DNA of 64,000 nt, from NCBI RefSeq assembly GCF_003589595.1, contig NW_020654422.1:289637-353636 (forward strand), written 5' to 3'. Below are positions 43,441 to 54,986 of this stretch, one piece after another; position 1 is the first letter of the stretch, and each line of letters starts with the position of its first letter. Under the pieces are notes generated by a model. That model was given only the letters and a program-made list of their open reading frames with translations. It was not told where the DNA came from and did not search any database. This DNA comes from Hyposmocoma kahamanoa. Its lineage: Eukaryota > Arthropoda > Insecta > Lepidoptera > Cosmopterigidae. The translations under genes and the position numbers were made by a program.

Positions 43441-45405
43441 CCGTGAAATGTGCTACTAATTTTACATACTTAACTATTTCATTCTACAGATGCTGCGGGT
43501 GAAAACCGCTCAGTGAGTTCTTAGTGTAACGAAAAATGAGTTGCAGCGCCATCTAACGTGTAATAGTTAGCTATTATATACTAGTAGCATTTTTATTATA
43601 ACGCCACCTGATGGTGAATGGCTGAATCAGGATGAAAAAATACTGAAATATTGTAATATAACTCTTACTTAAGTGACTGTAAGTTTAATTTTGTTCAATT
43701 TTAAAATTATGTTACGTCATTTTCACGTTTTAAGCCCATCTTTAAGTTACGGTAGTAGATAATAGAGCGTAAAGTTTGAATTGCACACAAGCTAAAAAGT
43801 GGCGACATCGGTACCTGATCTTACATAGCGTCATTACATATCTTCCCTTTTTTCCTTAGATTTACTTACTTACATAGTTAGATTTTTACCATAGATATAT
43901 CTATTGATAAATCCATGGTGATTTAGACAACCAATTTCTAAAATATGACGCCACAATGTAAAAACAATTGACAGTCAGATGAAACAAACTGTATTCTACA
44001 ACCAAAGAGTTCCATTTTCAAATGTTGTAATTACTTTTTAAATAATGTTTATGTAAGTGTCCAGTTCCGGAAACTTATAGTGCGCCCTATGTATGCATAA
44101 CAATGCGTAAGTCTTCAAATATTTTTATTAACGCCTACAAAATTTACAATGGCAAATATTTACAGGACAAAAAGTTTCATTGCATTAATTTTACAATAAG
44201 GTGTTATTATAATAGCGTTGCTACATCGAAAATAAATTGTTTTTGGAATTTCACCAGATGTTAATAAACTCAGTTGGAATTTAAACAAGAATGTTGTTGC
44301 CTTAAAAATACTGCACCACGACAATATCTAGACTTTTCAGTTTTCAACTCTATGCCTATACGCTTAAGTGATCATTCAGGAATGTCCTGAACAAAAGAAC
44401 TGACGTCAGTTGAGGCTATAGCGTGATATTTAAATATAGCACAACTTTTACTAGTTAGCGTGTTTTTAACCTACTATTTTGAAGCAACGCTTTGGAAACT
44501 GAAAGTTCTTGTAGTAAGTTTCGAATGAAAGCATAATTCACAGACTGTGGGGAAACTAAGCACCTAAAACAAGGCTGAATAATTTTTAATCTTACATAAT
44601 CTTTTTATGTTTGCGTGTGCGTACAAATATCTCAAATCCGAGCATGGACGTTTTGATCGCACGTGTGGGTCATAAATCAAGAGAGAACACGAAAATACTC
44701 CTAACGCAGGGAAATCTATCATGAACCCGAATCAACTTAAAAGTTTGGGTTGTGTAGGTTTATGTTGTTAAGGATCATAATTTTGTCGGCTAACCGGTAG
44801 CATTGATATTCCGTGTTTCTGGCAAATGTTTTAGAGACAAAAAATCAATATCACTGGGTTATCTTCCGATTTATATGGATTTTCCAGCTTAGTGTTGTAA
44901 TTTTGAACGACTATTTGCACTAATTTATTTGTCAAGTTTTTGATAGATACGTATACAGTGCGAATCAGAAAGTCATAATACTTTAAAAGCCATGCAAATT
45001 GTATGTGATTTTTAATAACACCATTTTAATGTTACCTGCTTTGGTTTAAAAAATACTCTTACAGCAGTACCTATTGAATTTCATACATCTTTATGAAGTT
45101 AACATTTAAAGACGAAAAATGTGTTAAGGAGCTCTAATTCATTTACATCAGTCTTAGAATACCGTAAATTGACGGTATTAGTCGCACCTTCATACGAATT
45201 AACTTGAAAGTTACAGCATTCTTTGGGGTTAAAATCTGAAAATCAAATTATCGTAACCCACATAATCGTCATTAGGAGTAAGACTATTTTTCATAGGTTT
45301 ATTTGCTAAATTTGGCACAAAAAACTCGAACCTTTTCTGAGTTATGACTTTTTTCGTTTATGCAATTTTTGTTTTGGCTCCACTGAAAAGTTGAGTTTTT
45401 GACTG
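43441..45405. other. Unassigned AT-rich stretch
   Basis: No gene or listed repeat was recognised. Confidence 0.4.
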
Positions 45406-45409
45406 TTAC

Positions 45410-46640
45410 AGCATTATCGCTTTCCAGCGCCGATGTCAATGACACAAGTCGACAATAAATCTGCAGGTCTGGATCGAGAAAATATCCTTCGGTCTAACCC
45501 ATCTAAAACTGAGTCCTGCGCTTTTTCTCGCAACCGTCAGGCGGGCGAAGACTTAATATGCAAGGTGTTCCCGCAGCTCACAGCGATACTCCGAAGTATC
45601 TTAGCGTGTATTTGGACAGGTCGCTCATTTTCTGGAGACACTGTGATTGTGTCAAAGGAAAAGACACTCGCGCAATAATTTACTGTAGCGTCTTACCATC
45701 ACCAAGTGGGGCATCGCTGCATATCATGCGTAGGTACCATAGGGCTGGCACATTCCTATTATGCTGTCGAATACGCATACTCTGTTTGGAGCCGTTCTAC
45801 CTACGTTAGTGGTAGTACAAAGTACAAAGTTAGTGGATACAGCCTTAAATGATCGTGTAACAACCTTGTTTTTAATTTACCAAAAAAACATAATACCTAT
45901 TTCAATTCTGGATAGATACCTACGTGACAACAGTTAATTATGAAATCAAAACAGCCGCAATGTTATAATAATTGTATTGTTATTTCTTCATCATTGTTAT
46001 CTTAAATCTTAATTGGAGTTGTTACCAGAGATTGGAAGAGGCATAGTAATTTACCTAAACTTGAAGTAGTACAAATAGAGCGGATAAAATCTCTCAATGA
46101 CATCACGAAATGGTATAAAAATTAAAATAAAAAAATCGAAACAAGTTACTTATAATTACAATTCGGAGCCGTTCCAACCATGCAAAGTTAGTGGATATGG
46201 TTATAAATGAGACCTGCTGGATCAAAACTGGTTGTCTTAAGCCGACTCCGGTGATGTTGCTGTACTAATTTGCTGGCATAGATCCGCCAGACATCCGCAG
46301 AACTGTAGTGGCCTTTTGTGAAAGTGCTAAAATGGCTACCGACACCCAGCACCCTTGGCACGTTTACTTCACAGTGCAACAAAGACTGAGGAGGCGGAAA
46401 ATTTTCGTCAAATATATTGAGCCTCTGTGTATAGAGCAAGCTCAGGCGAGTTGCAACCTTTGACGCGAAAGAGTATATATGGCATAGTGGGGAGTTTCGG
46501 ATGGTTTTAACCTGGATTGTTTGTGCGATGAGATTCATATGCCCTGATTATTGTAACACCTGCAAGCTTGAGGATTTAATGGCGCTAGTGACGCGGTCGG
46601 CGTGGCTGAGTTCTGAGCCACAATAGTATATATGTTATCG
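45410..46640 (+). pseudogene. Jockey-like non-LTR reverse transcriptase, C-terminal half, interrupted
   Basis: Plus frames read LRSNPSKTESCAFSRNRQAG, then (shifted) AHSDTPKYLSVYLDRSLIFW, then ALALCY-type and EYAYSVWSRSTYVS at 45735-45810. After an interruption, INETCWIKTGCLKPTPV and IDPPDIRRTVVA follow at 46180-46300. This is the order in Jockey-group ORF2: LNPSKTQVCAFH, DTPKYLGVTLDRSL, ETCRIITGCLKPTP, IAPPDIRRxV. Several frameshifts and stops are present. 45784-45858 and 46166-46222 overlap in homology (GGAGCCGTTCYA, AAAGTTAGTGGATA), so these are two overlapping partial copies rather than one clean interruption. Confidence 0.85.
45858..46047. repeat. Second copy of the unclassified repeat at 20299-21228
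   Basis: AACAACCTTGTTTTTAATTT opens it, and AAAACAGCCGCAATGTTATA and AATTGGAGTTGTTACCAGAG close it. The copy is shorter than the one at 20299 and has no MITE. Confidence 0.65.
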
Positions 46641-47880
46641 ATGCGATAAGAAGAAAATTATTGTCTTTTCCACTATCTGATTGTTCGGAGTCGGAAGGCG
46701 GGATGGTCGCCATTATTTCGCATACACTCCAACAATTTGCAACTTTATGCTTGTGCGCAACGGACGGAACGGACTTGCTTTCCTAGACTATACTTATTTA
46801 GTCACTACGTCATATAAAACAATTGTACAAAAAACGGATAAAAACGCTTTAAGGGTAGCTGCATCTTTATTAGAAATGACTTCTAGTCCAGATAGAATAT
46901 TAAAATTTCAGATTGGAGCGAAATGAATAGCTATAAAAGATGTGAGAACGTGTTGGCTGAACTCGTTCTTTGATATTTGTGTATTGAAAACGACTACGCA
47001 AAAAGAGCTAGTACGTGTCACAAAGCAAATATCGATGCTGAAAAGGTAAAACGTGTAACATACCTAGTTAAGGTAATTTTTTTTAGGAAAAAAATCATAA
47101 CGTTAATTTTATTGTTATATGGTGTGTGGAGTATGCTACAGTTAATATATCTTCGCTTGAAAAATATTAAAACTGTCTATTTTGTGGAAAGTGATGTAAA
47201 AAACAGTTATTTGTGTCGCAATTTATTGTACAAGTGTTTGCGAACGTCATAAACTTTGTTATATACGTCAGATGCGACAAAGAAGAGTGTTTGTGAAACA
47301 ATGTACAGCCTCAGGACTATGAAAACTGTGAGTAAAGACGCAGTCATTTATGTGGATATTCTGTGAATTTTCATGGCGATTTTTTATAGCTTACTAATAA
47401 ACATGGAGAAAGTGGTATTTAAGATATAATTGCAATGTTTACTTTGTGAATTTATGATAAAATTAAGACTAAATTGAGATAGGAACCGTTACATGATTGA
47501 CTTCATTTAAAAAAAGTAATTACTACTTTTATGATTACCAGTGACATCTAGCAGCGAATAGCAGTGATTCTGATAAAAGTTTGACACATCAATATATAAC
47601 TGAAAATGTAAAAAAATGACTATAATATGTACCTCTACGGATTTAAATGTTAGCAAAAGTAATTAACAGAAAACATACATTTAAATCAGAATCATAAAAA
47701 AACCTTTACAAGTATCAAAATCGTGGAAAAAAATACAAATAAAAATATACAGAGACGAAAAACATATGCGTTATAAGTACAAACAATACAAACAAATTAT
47801 TGTCTATTTCTAAAAAGATATTAGGGGATGACTTTGAACTTTGCCACTACATAAAACCTAAATGCGGCATTCTCCAAATA
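46641..47880. other. Unassigned stretch with weak coding-like ORFs
   Basis: ORFs at 46681-46926 and 46977-47252 have no domain that I recognise. Because they precede the SGNH-like relic on the same strand they could be its decayed upstream part, but this is a guess. Confidence 0.35.
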
Positions 47881-47889
47881 TTAATGTAA

Positions 47890-48348
47890 TCAGTTGAAAA
47901 GTGAAAAGAATCACAATGAGAGTTTATTGTATTATTATGATGGGACACGAAGATTTCCGATCAACTATAGATTATTATGATTTAATTAAAGAAATGAAAT
48001 ATATTTCACAAGAAATTTCTCAAACAAATGTGTTGTTGTGCTTACCTGTATTTAAATGTGGCAGATATTATAATTCAGTAATGAATTGGAGAACTGAAAG
48101 TTTCAATAAGGCTTTATTTGAAGATATACCTACAGACGCAGGAGAACTATCCGTGTCATATTATGGACTCTAATCTTCACCTAAGCTACGACGATTCTAT
48201 GTTTAACAGACGCACTGGGTTGTTAAAAAATTATGGCATGAAAATAATTTTTAAGCATATTTATGAGATGATATATTCTATAATTCCAGAAGAAGCTTAT
48301 AAAAAACGAGATCAGTCAGTTACGGATGAAAACTTGTTTTTGCGTTAA
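47890..48348 (+). pseudogene. SGNH/GDSL-hydrolase-like fragment, probably from a mobile element
   Basis: A first frame (47901-48173) reads YDLIKEMKYISQEISQTNVL then LPVFKCGRYYNSVMNWRTES and FNKALFEDI. The second frame (48118-48348) continues HIMDSNLHLSYDDSMFNRRT then GLLKNYGMKIIFKHIYEMI. The sequence resembles the second half of SGNH-hydrolase domains: an IP/LP strand, an N-rich helix, then D-x-x-H/N-L-S before the final helix. Such domains are found in many repeated insect genes. One frameshift at about 48130 breaks it, and the catalytic serine block upstream was not found. It ends at a stop just before a 10-base gap. Confidence 0.5.
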
Positions 48349-48497
48349 NNNNNNNNNNATCAAAATATTGCTGGATTGATCAATAAAAGAGATGAGACTT
48401 AAAGATGTGATATGTGTGACAGAACACTTTATCAAAATGGGAAAAATAATACAGTTTTAGAATTTGAATAATACTTTTAATATATTTTTAAAGACGA

Positions 48498-48714
48498 ATT
48501 CGAGATGTTTATTTAGTTCTCCAAAAACGAAGCCACCATAGGTTTACTTTCGTGTCTTGTTACAGAAAAATGCATACGATAACAGAAAATTAAAAATTTA
48601 TTTAAATTAAATAAAGTAAGATTTAACGATGATATGATACACCACCATAGACAATACTATAAGAGCGATTATCATTTTTGCACTCCAAAGTAGCGAAATG
48701 AGGCATTTTTTACG
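48498..48714 (+). repeat. Unclassified 220-bp repeat, copy 2
   Basis: It aligns by eye with 9567-9790: TTAGTTCTCCAAAAACGAAG, GGTTTACTTTCGT, TTTTTGCACTCCAAAGTAGC. Confidence 0.7.
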
Positions 48715-48949
48715 TGAGATAATTGATAGGAACCTAACGTACAAAACAAAAGTGGCTCAAAAATGAGCTCAAGTTTGCGGAAAACCGCGTACTGTTGGCA
48801 CACGTGGCATGCAGACTAAGCAAAACTTCTATTTAATGTTCTGTGTGTTACTTCATTTATGGTACAAATTTTATATTTATATCTAAATAAGAAATAGTTA
48901 TTTTATTTACTACCATGATATATATTTTTGTAAAAATACTACACTAATT

Positions 48950-49075
48950 TATTATTGTTATTGATACAAAGATCTGACTGGATTCCCTGCACCAGCCTGC
49001 AACCAGCACCTGTTGCCACACCGAGACCACCGCTCTTACCAACGAGCTACAGACCGAGACACCTAACCTATAAAA
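48950..49075 (-). mobile_element. Variant tRNA-like SINE
   Basis: GATACAAAGATCTGACTGGA and ACCGCTCTTACCAACGAGCT are like a tRNA-derived head in inverted orientation. It resembles 34728-34970 more than the standard family C. Confidence 0.45.
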
Positions 49076-50094
49076 CATACTTAGATAACATTATATAAAT
49101 TACAAGTTAGCATAATTAAAACGATTGTATCAGATAAAATAAAAAGTAAATATAAAGAGAACGAAGAAGACCGAGTCTTTTTAACCACTGTAAGGTGATA
49201 TGTCAATAATATTGGATCAATTCGAAAATATAATATTTTTTAACAGACACAAATAGATCAAGTCAATTACATTCTCTGACTTACCTGTGTATCAACTGCC
49301 TAGAATCATTAATACATACGGTATAAGTACTGCGAAGTACATACTGCCTGACATTCTAAATAAAATACCTGTACACTTAGATTATGTTTACAAATGCTAA
49401 GAAATGCAAACGAGTTTCAAAAAAGTACTACTTGAGTTGTACGTCGCACTCATAAAAAAAGTGGCGAGTTAATTTGCGATGCATTCTGCTTTCGTATAAA
49501 CTCTTAAAAAGGGTTTTTTAAAGTAGTCTTACTATAAATTTTAGTTTAGATACTAATTTTGTTTTTGAATAAATAAATTTAAAAAACCACCTGAACTTAT
49601 GAATTTTTCTAAGTGCTTTGTTGCTGATGTTCAGTATAATCAGAATGAAAGAATTTTTATTTTTAATAAAATAAAATATGTGCTACGACGTCAAGCTGCA
49701 AAAACCAGACCGACATTCTTGTCAAAAGGGAACGTTAGCGCCACAATTTCAGAGCACAAAAGTACCTTGTTTTGTGGAACATTTCGCAAACGACATGTTA
49801 TCATGGTTATATTAATATTTGAACATACACCCCTTTTAAATAGGCCAAGGTGGAGCCATCGATTGTACATATACGTGCACGCTACGTCTCTATATTTAGC
49901 ATTTCATACACTGCGTATTCCGTATTGATTGTCGTTATGCCTTAACGTTATTGTTTTTTCTACTAGAATACAGATGGTTTCTTCATAAAAAGTGTTTCTA
50001 ACTCTTTATAGATAAATTCTTTTTTGCTCTGCAGTTATATTTCTATCTTTCTGCTCATTTTTTGTGACTATACTAATTGCCTTTTATGCCGTCT
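49076..50094. other. Non-coding stretch
   Basis: The ORF at 49599-49928 shows no recognised domain or splice context. No listed repeat was seen. Confidence 0.4.
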
Positions 50095-50295
50095 CTTCTG
50101 TCTCACAGATGGCGCTAAGACGATAAAGTCATTGAAAAACCTAAATAAAGATTTGCAACAAGCACAGAAAAAAATTCGTATTTAATTAGTTCCGTAGCTT
50201 ACTTGGCATAGCGTCTGCCACGTTCGTTCGAATCCAGTACGATCGAGGAAAGTTTTTCTAACAAGGTATTCGATTTTTGTATTAACAATTACAAA
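50095..50295 (+). mobile_element. SINE family C, degraded copy
   Basis: CTCACAGATGGCGCTAAGAC, GTTCCGTAGCTTACTTGGCA and TTCGTTCGAATCCAGTACGA mark the body, A box and B box. Confidence 0.75.
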
Positions 50296-50326
50296 TAATA
50301 ACAAACTTGTGGAGTAATTTCAATAG

Positions 50327-50632
50327 TAACCGTAGAACTCCTTATGAAAGTGTTCGTTCAGGGAAGTACTGCCATTTTACCTATTTCTGACGCCAAGCAC
50401 TAATATGAGCATTATTGCGTTCCGGTTTAGAAGCGTAAGGGTGCTGGTCAAATTATAGGCACATGGGATTTGTCTCTTTATGGGTCAGGGTGATAGGCGC
50501 AATGACAGTACCCATAAGATCTTTGCAATTTAAAGCTCTGAATGGCACTGTAACTGTAATGGAAAGGCGTGTCGCTTACCACCAGACGCACGACTTGGTC
50601 GTCCCATCACTTAGTATTATAAAAAAAAAACC
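50327..50632 (+). mobile_element. SINE family A, full-length copy
   Basis: It runs from CCGTAGAACTCCTTATGAAA to GACTTGGTCGTCCCATCACT and an A run, directly downstream of a family C SINE. Confidence 0.85.
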
Positions 50633-51434
50633 GAAAACGTGAATCATTCTGACATTTGATAAACTTAATGTTCACGTGCACATGACGTAAACAGACAACC
50701 TGACCGGACATTTGCTAAGTGATGACAATAGACTACTCAGCAGTGCAATGACCGTTCTGAACTAGGCTGCTGAGTAGAGTAGTTAACTTTATGTATACAT
50801 TTAAAAATAATATTGTTTATAGTCACACAGTCGTCGAGTTGCGGACACCAGCCCGTTACACCAAGTACCAAGTAGTCACACACACTTAAATACCGTTTTG
50901 TATAAATAGCTTAAGTTTTGTTAACAAAATTCTCTTTGAATTCAGACATCAACGCTGTCTTATTGACAATGGAGCACTCCTGACTACAGCATCCTCTCAC
51001 TGCGGCCAAGACACCTTTAGCCGTTAGCTTATCTGATCAGTCTTGTGAGTCTGTGAGACTGGCAGTGAGAAAACCATTTCCTAAAGCACCCTTATCCTCC
51101 CCCGTTTCCGTCTGTTGCCTTAGGTCGCACGGTGACAGGCTTCCCCTACTATTTATATAAGTATATATTCCGTAGCGTATGGTTAGGGCTAGGCTGTTAG
51201 GTAGGCAACTAAGGTTGTTAGTGATAGTACAGCTTTCCCTGACCACTCATGTATAGCCAGCTAGCTACAGCTAGGTAGTTGACTGTACACTTAATAACAA
51301 ATAAATCTATTTTATTTTTTCATTGCTGGCCAATTGCCATTGCTTTTGGTTGAACCCTAACACGTCATTAAAGTTTTATAAATCGTCGCACATAAATGCA
51401 AATATCATCACTCTGTTTCATTTACCGTTGTAAT
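50633..51434. other. Non-coding stretch, possibly part of a retroelement LTR
   Basis: TTTGTATAAATAGCTTAAGT near 50900 and AACAAATAAATCTATTTTAT near 51300 are promoter- and polyadenylation-like, but no LTR borders could be set. Confidence 0.3.
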
Positions 51435-51720
51435 TAAGGACACGACTCTCATCGCGCTCACCCCGCGCGGCCGCCGCGCGGTCGCCGCGCGGAGTCCGCG
51501 TTGCCGCCGCGCAGCGATCGCGTGCGTCTAACGGTCACGACAAAATACACTCTATTCACTTAGATTTTACGTTTTGACTTAATATTTTTCAAAGGAAATT
51601 AACATGTTGTTGCCTAGTAAATAGTATTGATATTCGCCATTAATGTACATGAAGGCGAGGTTACTGGGCGGTCACCACGCGGCGTCCGCTCTAAAACTTT
51701 TCCTCGTGTAACTGGGCGTT
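51435..51720 (+). repeat. GC-rich repeat, copy 1
   Basis: It contains CTCATCGCGCTCACCCCGCG, GCGGCCGCCGCGCGGTCGCC, TTGTTGCCTAGTAAATAGTA and TTTTCCTCGTGTAACTGGGC. The same blocks appear inverted and in reverse order at 61030-61315. No coding pattern. Confidence 0.8.
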
Positions 51721-52015
51721 TAAAGTCAACTGCTTCATTTTTAGCTTTCTGTATCGAGTACAAACGCCATAATTACTCAAAAGAAGAAAAGGCACGTAGC
51801 CTGTATTGTTAGTGAACAGTTCCGAATTCTCGGCACAGGCTTGCGTCAGCAGTATGTCATTTTAATGACCGTTCATCATCTTTGGTTGTTAGTTTTCTGC
51901 AAATTCTGGAAAACTTAACCATTGCAATTTTAATTTGTGAATGAGAATTTGCAGACAAGTTTTCCTGGTGATTCCTTTCCAGATCTTGCGTAGTTAATTG
52001 TTTGGTTTTAAAATA
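51721..52015. other. Non-coding stretch
   Basis: Nothing was recognised. Confidence 0.4.
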
Positions 52016-52017
52016 CT

Positions 52018-52129
52018 GTAGGGCTAGTACAATAGGGAAGACTTGCACGAGAGTAATATAAAGTGCGAGATCTCTATGCAAGAATAGCAGTATCTCGCGC
52101 TAGTCGCGCCCTATCGTGCCAGCCCTACT
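52018..52129. mobile_element. 112-bp fold-back MITE
   Basis: It begins GTAGGGCTAGTACAATAGGG and ends CCCTATCGTGCCAGCCCTAC, which are inverse of each other with few mismatches. ACT lies on one side and ACT overlaps the other end, so the target duplication is ambiguous. Confidence 0.72.
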
Positions 52130-53879
52130 GGGCTCCAAGTGTGCTAATTTTCTAGGAACCACTGATGATTTTAATTTAATTGAAACTCCACTGGGATTAT
52201 ATTGCAATTATATTTGTTATTCTACTAAAAACCTTTGCAATGGCAGTCGAGTCTCATGGGGTGTCGTCAGTGGAATGGCAGTGATTCATTATACTCCGTC
52301 CAACTATTTATTTAAATTTGATATTTCCATGCCTCCGAAGTTCCGTAATTATTGACATACAACCATAGACCAAAAAATGCAATGCTTCCTGGACTCTTTT
52401 TTTTATTTTAGTGAAGCTCTCTTTAGATCCTATATTTATCGAGCTAACAGATTATGTAACGAAGATTATTCAAGTTAATAAATTTTGGTACCTGTCTAAT
52501 AATTTATAATGCAATTAAATAAATTATAAATAATTAAATTTAATATAATAAAATCTTATTGTTTATATTATAACTTATCGTCGGATTCTTCTCCATATGA
52601 ACGGAAATTATCATTTGAATCCTCATTAACATTAATATTAATTCTTGTATACACAAATTGTCTGATGCAACATCACGATTATCAGACAATATCGACGCTG
52701 GAAAGCGATCTTGTCGTATCTCGAAAAATGGCAAAATGAGTTTTTTATATATTTGGAATCAGAAAAAAATAGGTCTCATAATTCTACGACGATATTTTTT
52801 CCTTATACGACGTCGATTTTTGACCCTGATTTTTTACGAAACACACGGAAAAATGGTGTAAATAGGAAAAATTTGCTATTTTTTAAGATAAAATAAATAC
52901 ACCAAGAATTTTGCTTACATTTTTTTTTGAAGTTAAGATACACGGTCCTCGTTTAAATATTTCGAAATACTTACAGCATTTTATCGTGGCCAACCAACTA
53001 TGGTTCACCGAGATACAGCAAATTCGCTGCTTGATAATTGTAATTAGTTAGAAATACAACAATTCAGTTCGCTCTGGGCTAATTGAAATTACAATTTACA
53101 ACTTTATAATTCAGTGAATGTGGCACTAGAAATGCACTTAACACGTTTTAATTGAGATTCAAATCCTATACAATTGTTTTTACACTAAATAAAAGTCCCC
53201 TTTTCCTCCTTTAGTTACGCTCCTTCACGATTGTAGGGCAATAGGCGCGCGAGCGCCGAAGTGAGAATGCATTTACGTGGTTTGCGAACTTTTTGTGTGT
53301 TTTATATGAAAAATACAATATTTACAATTAATACCTAAACATAACAGATCGACCAATTCCAGTTGCTGCGAAAGGTTAAATATGTCTTTGTGGTGTCTTA
53401 TACTGTGATATGGTGTAGGTGCCTTTATTTAGTAATTATGTCTATTACCGATTGATCAGTATTTTTCTTGTTATCGTAGACGAATTCTTCGAGCCGCGAC
53501 CGCCGCCATCGCCGGGGTCCCGTGAAGAAAAAGATGCGCGGTACTGGCTCAAAAGCCAAGATAAAATTAACGCTTTCCATATTCTGTACTAAATAAAGTA
53601 TACATCTCTCTAAATGCAACATAACAAAAGAAAAAAGCCGCTTTGCGACCGCTTCGATTCCCGGTAGGACCAATTTGGGAAATGAACTTTTCTAAATTGT
53701 TTCTGGCCTGGGTGTTAATTCCTTTGCTCTACGTTTCGGGTTTGACTCTCGGTACACGGTAAACTTGAGAAATTAACTTTTAAAAATTGTTTTATGAATG
53801 TCTTACATACACACACACATACAGTGCACATTCACAGAGTTATTATTCAATATCAATTCTTCTTCTTCTTCGTCTTAAA
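52130..53879. other. Non-coding AT-rich stretch
   Basis: Small ORFs at 52116-52355, 52540-52896 and 53425-53673 show no domain. TACACACACACACATACA near 53810 is a simple repeat. Confidence 0.4.
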
Positions 53880-54450
53880 GAGCCTCTTCAATGCTGAAGG
53901 TTGGCCGTCAGCTTCCTGGATCCATCTCTATCAGCAGCCAACCGAAACAACTGTTCGACGGAGGCAATCCGGATGTTCCGCAGCCACGATTTCTTTCTTC
54001 GCCCAGCGCGTCTCTTTCCCTGCACTTTGCCCATCATTATTAGCTCTAGCAGCGTGTATCTATTGTTCCTGATCACGTGGCCAAGATACTTTATTTTGCG
54101 CCTTTTGATAGATAGCATCATTTTCAGGAACATGTGAGCACGCTGATGCATGGTTTCGTTCGTGACCTTCTGTGTCCAACCAATGCACAACATACGACGG
54201 TAGCACCACAGCTCAAATGCCTGCACGCGTCTTGTAGTGTCTTTTTTTAAGGTCCACGTTTCGCAGCCGTACATAACGTTAGGCCAGATGTAACATAAAA
54301 GTATCCTAACTCGGAGCTATATGTTCAGTTTACGACAGCACAGAACTTTCCTTATGTTGTTAAAAGAGGCTCGAGCAATTCCTATCCGGGTCTTCATTTC
54401 TTGATCAGTTTCCCATGCTTCATTTCCCAAGCCCCCAAATACTTGTACTG
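53880..54450 (-). pseudogene. RTE-like non-LTR retrotransposon, C-terminal domain
   Basis: A 128-codon open frame (54274-53888) reads MYGCETWTLKKDTTRRVQAF then FELWCYRRMLCIGWTQKVTN, and later KIKYLGHVIRNNRYTLLELI and GKVQGKRRAGRRKKSWLRNI. This is the conserved end of RTE-type endonuclease/reverse-transcriptase proteins: YGCETWTL, FExWCYRRMLxIxWxxxxTN, LGHVxR, GxRxxGRRxxSWLxNI. Upstream, DQEMKTRIGIARASFNNIRK (about 54400) and RILLCYIWPNV continue it, with a stop between. The rest of the element is absent. Confidence 0.93.
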
Positions 54451-54543
54451 TCGTATCCGCTATAGTTCTTTCCCAGCTACAGATATGTTAGGGCCACCAT
54501 GAACTTTGTCTTGTTTATTATATATCTTGTTTATTATACGAAA

Positions 54544-54643
54544 GGACATTTTAGTGCTTTTATCAGACGCCAGTTTAGTCAATTATTTTCTAAGCAAAAA
54601 ATGATTGACTAAAACCACGCCCGGTAAAAGCACTAAAATTTCC
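54544..54643. repeat. Two-step inverted repeat
   Basis: The outer arms are GGACATTTTAGTGCTTTTA and TAAAAGCACTAAAATTTCC. The inner arms are TTTAGTCAATTATTTT and AAAAATGATTGACTAAA, around a 7-base loop. No coding content. Confidence 0.88.
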
Positions 54644-54758
54644 TACGGTCTAATTCTAAACAAAGTACAGGTATATGTAATTGAGTGACTCTTCAATCAC
54701 GTAGGTTGGGGTGCACGAAAGAAGCCTCCCGGCATGATGTCCCATTCCTATGTTGTAC

Positions 54759-54860
54759 AGTCAAGAGCACGTCAAGCTTGACACCTTGGACCGTTTTTAT
54801 CATAAGCAGCATAGAGTTGAATTTAAATGTTAAGTGTCAAGCTTGACGTGCTCTTGACCC
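54759..54860. mobile_element. 102-bp MITE with 27-base inverted ends and TGTAC duplication
   Basis: The left end is GTCAAGAGCACGTCAAGCTT then GACAC. The right end is its exact inverse, GTGTCAAGCTTGACGTGCTC then TTGAC. TGTAC occurs on both borders (54754-54758, 54861-54865), a 5-base target duplication. Confidence 0.88.
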
Positions 54861-54907
54861 TGTACGTCTGGCACAACCTGGGCAATAACCGGCGGCGAGT
54901 ACCTTAC

Positions 54908-54986
54908 GCCAGTTGGCAAATTCGTGGACCACGATGGCAAGCATTATTGTGTATGCCATCGATATGATAAAAAGAAGGACGTTCAT
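54908..54986 (-). CDS. Possible signal-peptide exon (weak candidate for the first exon of the channel gene)
   Basis: An ATG at 54986-54984 opens a 26-residue segment starting MNVLLFIISMAYTIMLAIVV and ending HEFANW. It resembles a secretory signal peptide: a hydrophobic core of about 18 residues, then polar residues. A good donor, C|GTAAGG, follows at 54907. The strand and the upstream position fit a first exon of the channel gene. However, that donor leaves phase 1, and the exon at 36184 needs an upstream exon ending with two bases of a codon, so at least one unseen exon would be required. A 102-bp MITE abuts the far side. It may equally be chance. Confidence 0.22.
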
